The position numbers and the translations under genes were made by a program. From a bacterium (lineage in GTDB: Bacteria > Vulcanimicrobiota > CADAWZ01), in the NCBI GenBank assembly GCA_024409025.1, contig JAKSUM010000114.1, positions 1-5,214 on the forward strand: a stretch of 5,214 bases of DNA, read 5' to 3'. Positions 5,163-5,214 of this stretch are shown here, piece after piece. The first letter of the stretch is position 1; each line of letters begins with the position of its first letter. The notes below the pieces were generated by a model. It did not search any database, was not told the DNA's origin, and was given only the letters and a program-made list of their open reading frames with translations.

Positions 5163-5214
5163 CTACTGGATACACCATGGCACTTGATGGTTGGAGCAAT
5201 ATGCTTCATCCAAG
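5163..5214. other. Terminal segment that does not continue the TPR gene; possible assembly junction
   Basis: From about 5160 the minus strand stops reading as TPR: an in-frame TAG appears and no other minus frame continues the repeat. The plus strand is open from an ATG at 5129 through 5214 and ends with GYTMALDGWSNMLHP, which looks protein-like but overlaps good TPR coding on the other strand for its first 30 bases. A chimeric contig end or a real rearrangement are both possible; the segment is too short to assign. Confidence 0.35.

Overview
This is a bacterial window in which every supported gene lies on the minus strand; the long plus-strand open frames are shadows. The host cannot be named. 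The genes are bacterial housekeeping types (smpB, a pgeF/yfiH-type gene, an OmpR-like response regulator) of moderate base composition. Isoleucine ATA and arginine AGA/AGG codons are common, and Shine-Dalgarno sites are of the usual GGAG type. This fits an anaerobic or gut-type bacterium, but that is inference only.

Layout in transcription order (right to left). A tetratricopeptide (TPR) protein (4656-5162, 5' end missing) is followed after 4 bp by a shrunken relative of AMP-forming acyl-CoA/adenylate synthetases (3602-4651). The stop codon of that gene merges with the Shine-Dalgarno site of smpB (3149-3589), the tmRNA-binding protein of trans-translation. These three look like one operon. 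A 150-bp gap (2999-3148) holds a good sigma-70-type promoter with an inverted repeat just upstream of its -35 box. It serves a single large gene (1229-2998) for a striking 589-residue modular protein: an Ala/Pro/Gln/Thr repeat linker, a His/Cys cluster, a Met/Gly/Tyr tandem repeat, a long Gln-rich coiled coil and a Gly-rich hydrophobic C-terminus. A strong intrinsic terminator (1160-1192) ends that unit. It sits only 10 bp before the start of the next gene, pgeF/yfiH (331-1149), a multicopper-oxidase-like/purine-nucleoside-active family member. The window ends inside a response-regulator receiver domain (1-284) whose frame has no usual start codon.

The 589-residue protein is the most novel element. 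It is built like a structural or surface/matrix protein with a likely metal-binding segment, has its own regulated transcription unit, and resembles no family I can name. The degenerate adenylate-synthetase relative is the second point of interest: its ATP-binding loop and C-terminal catalytic domain are missing, yet it keeps a clean 349-codon frame. Both window ends show broken frames (no start for the receiver gene; an abrupt in-frame stop upstream of the TPR gene). These may be assembly errors or real lesions.
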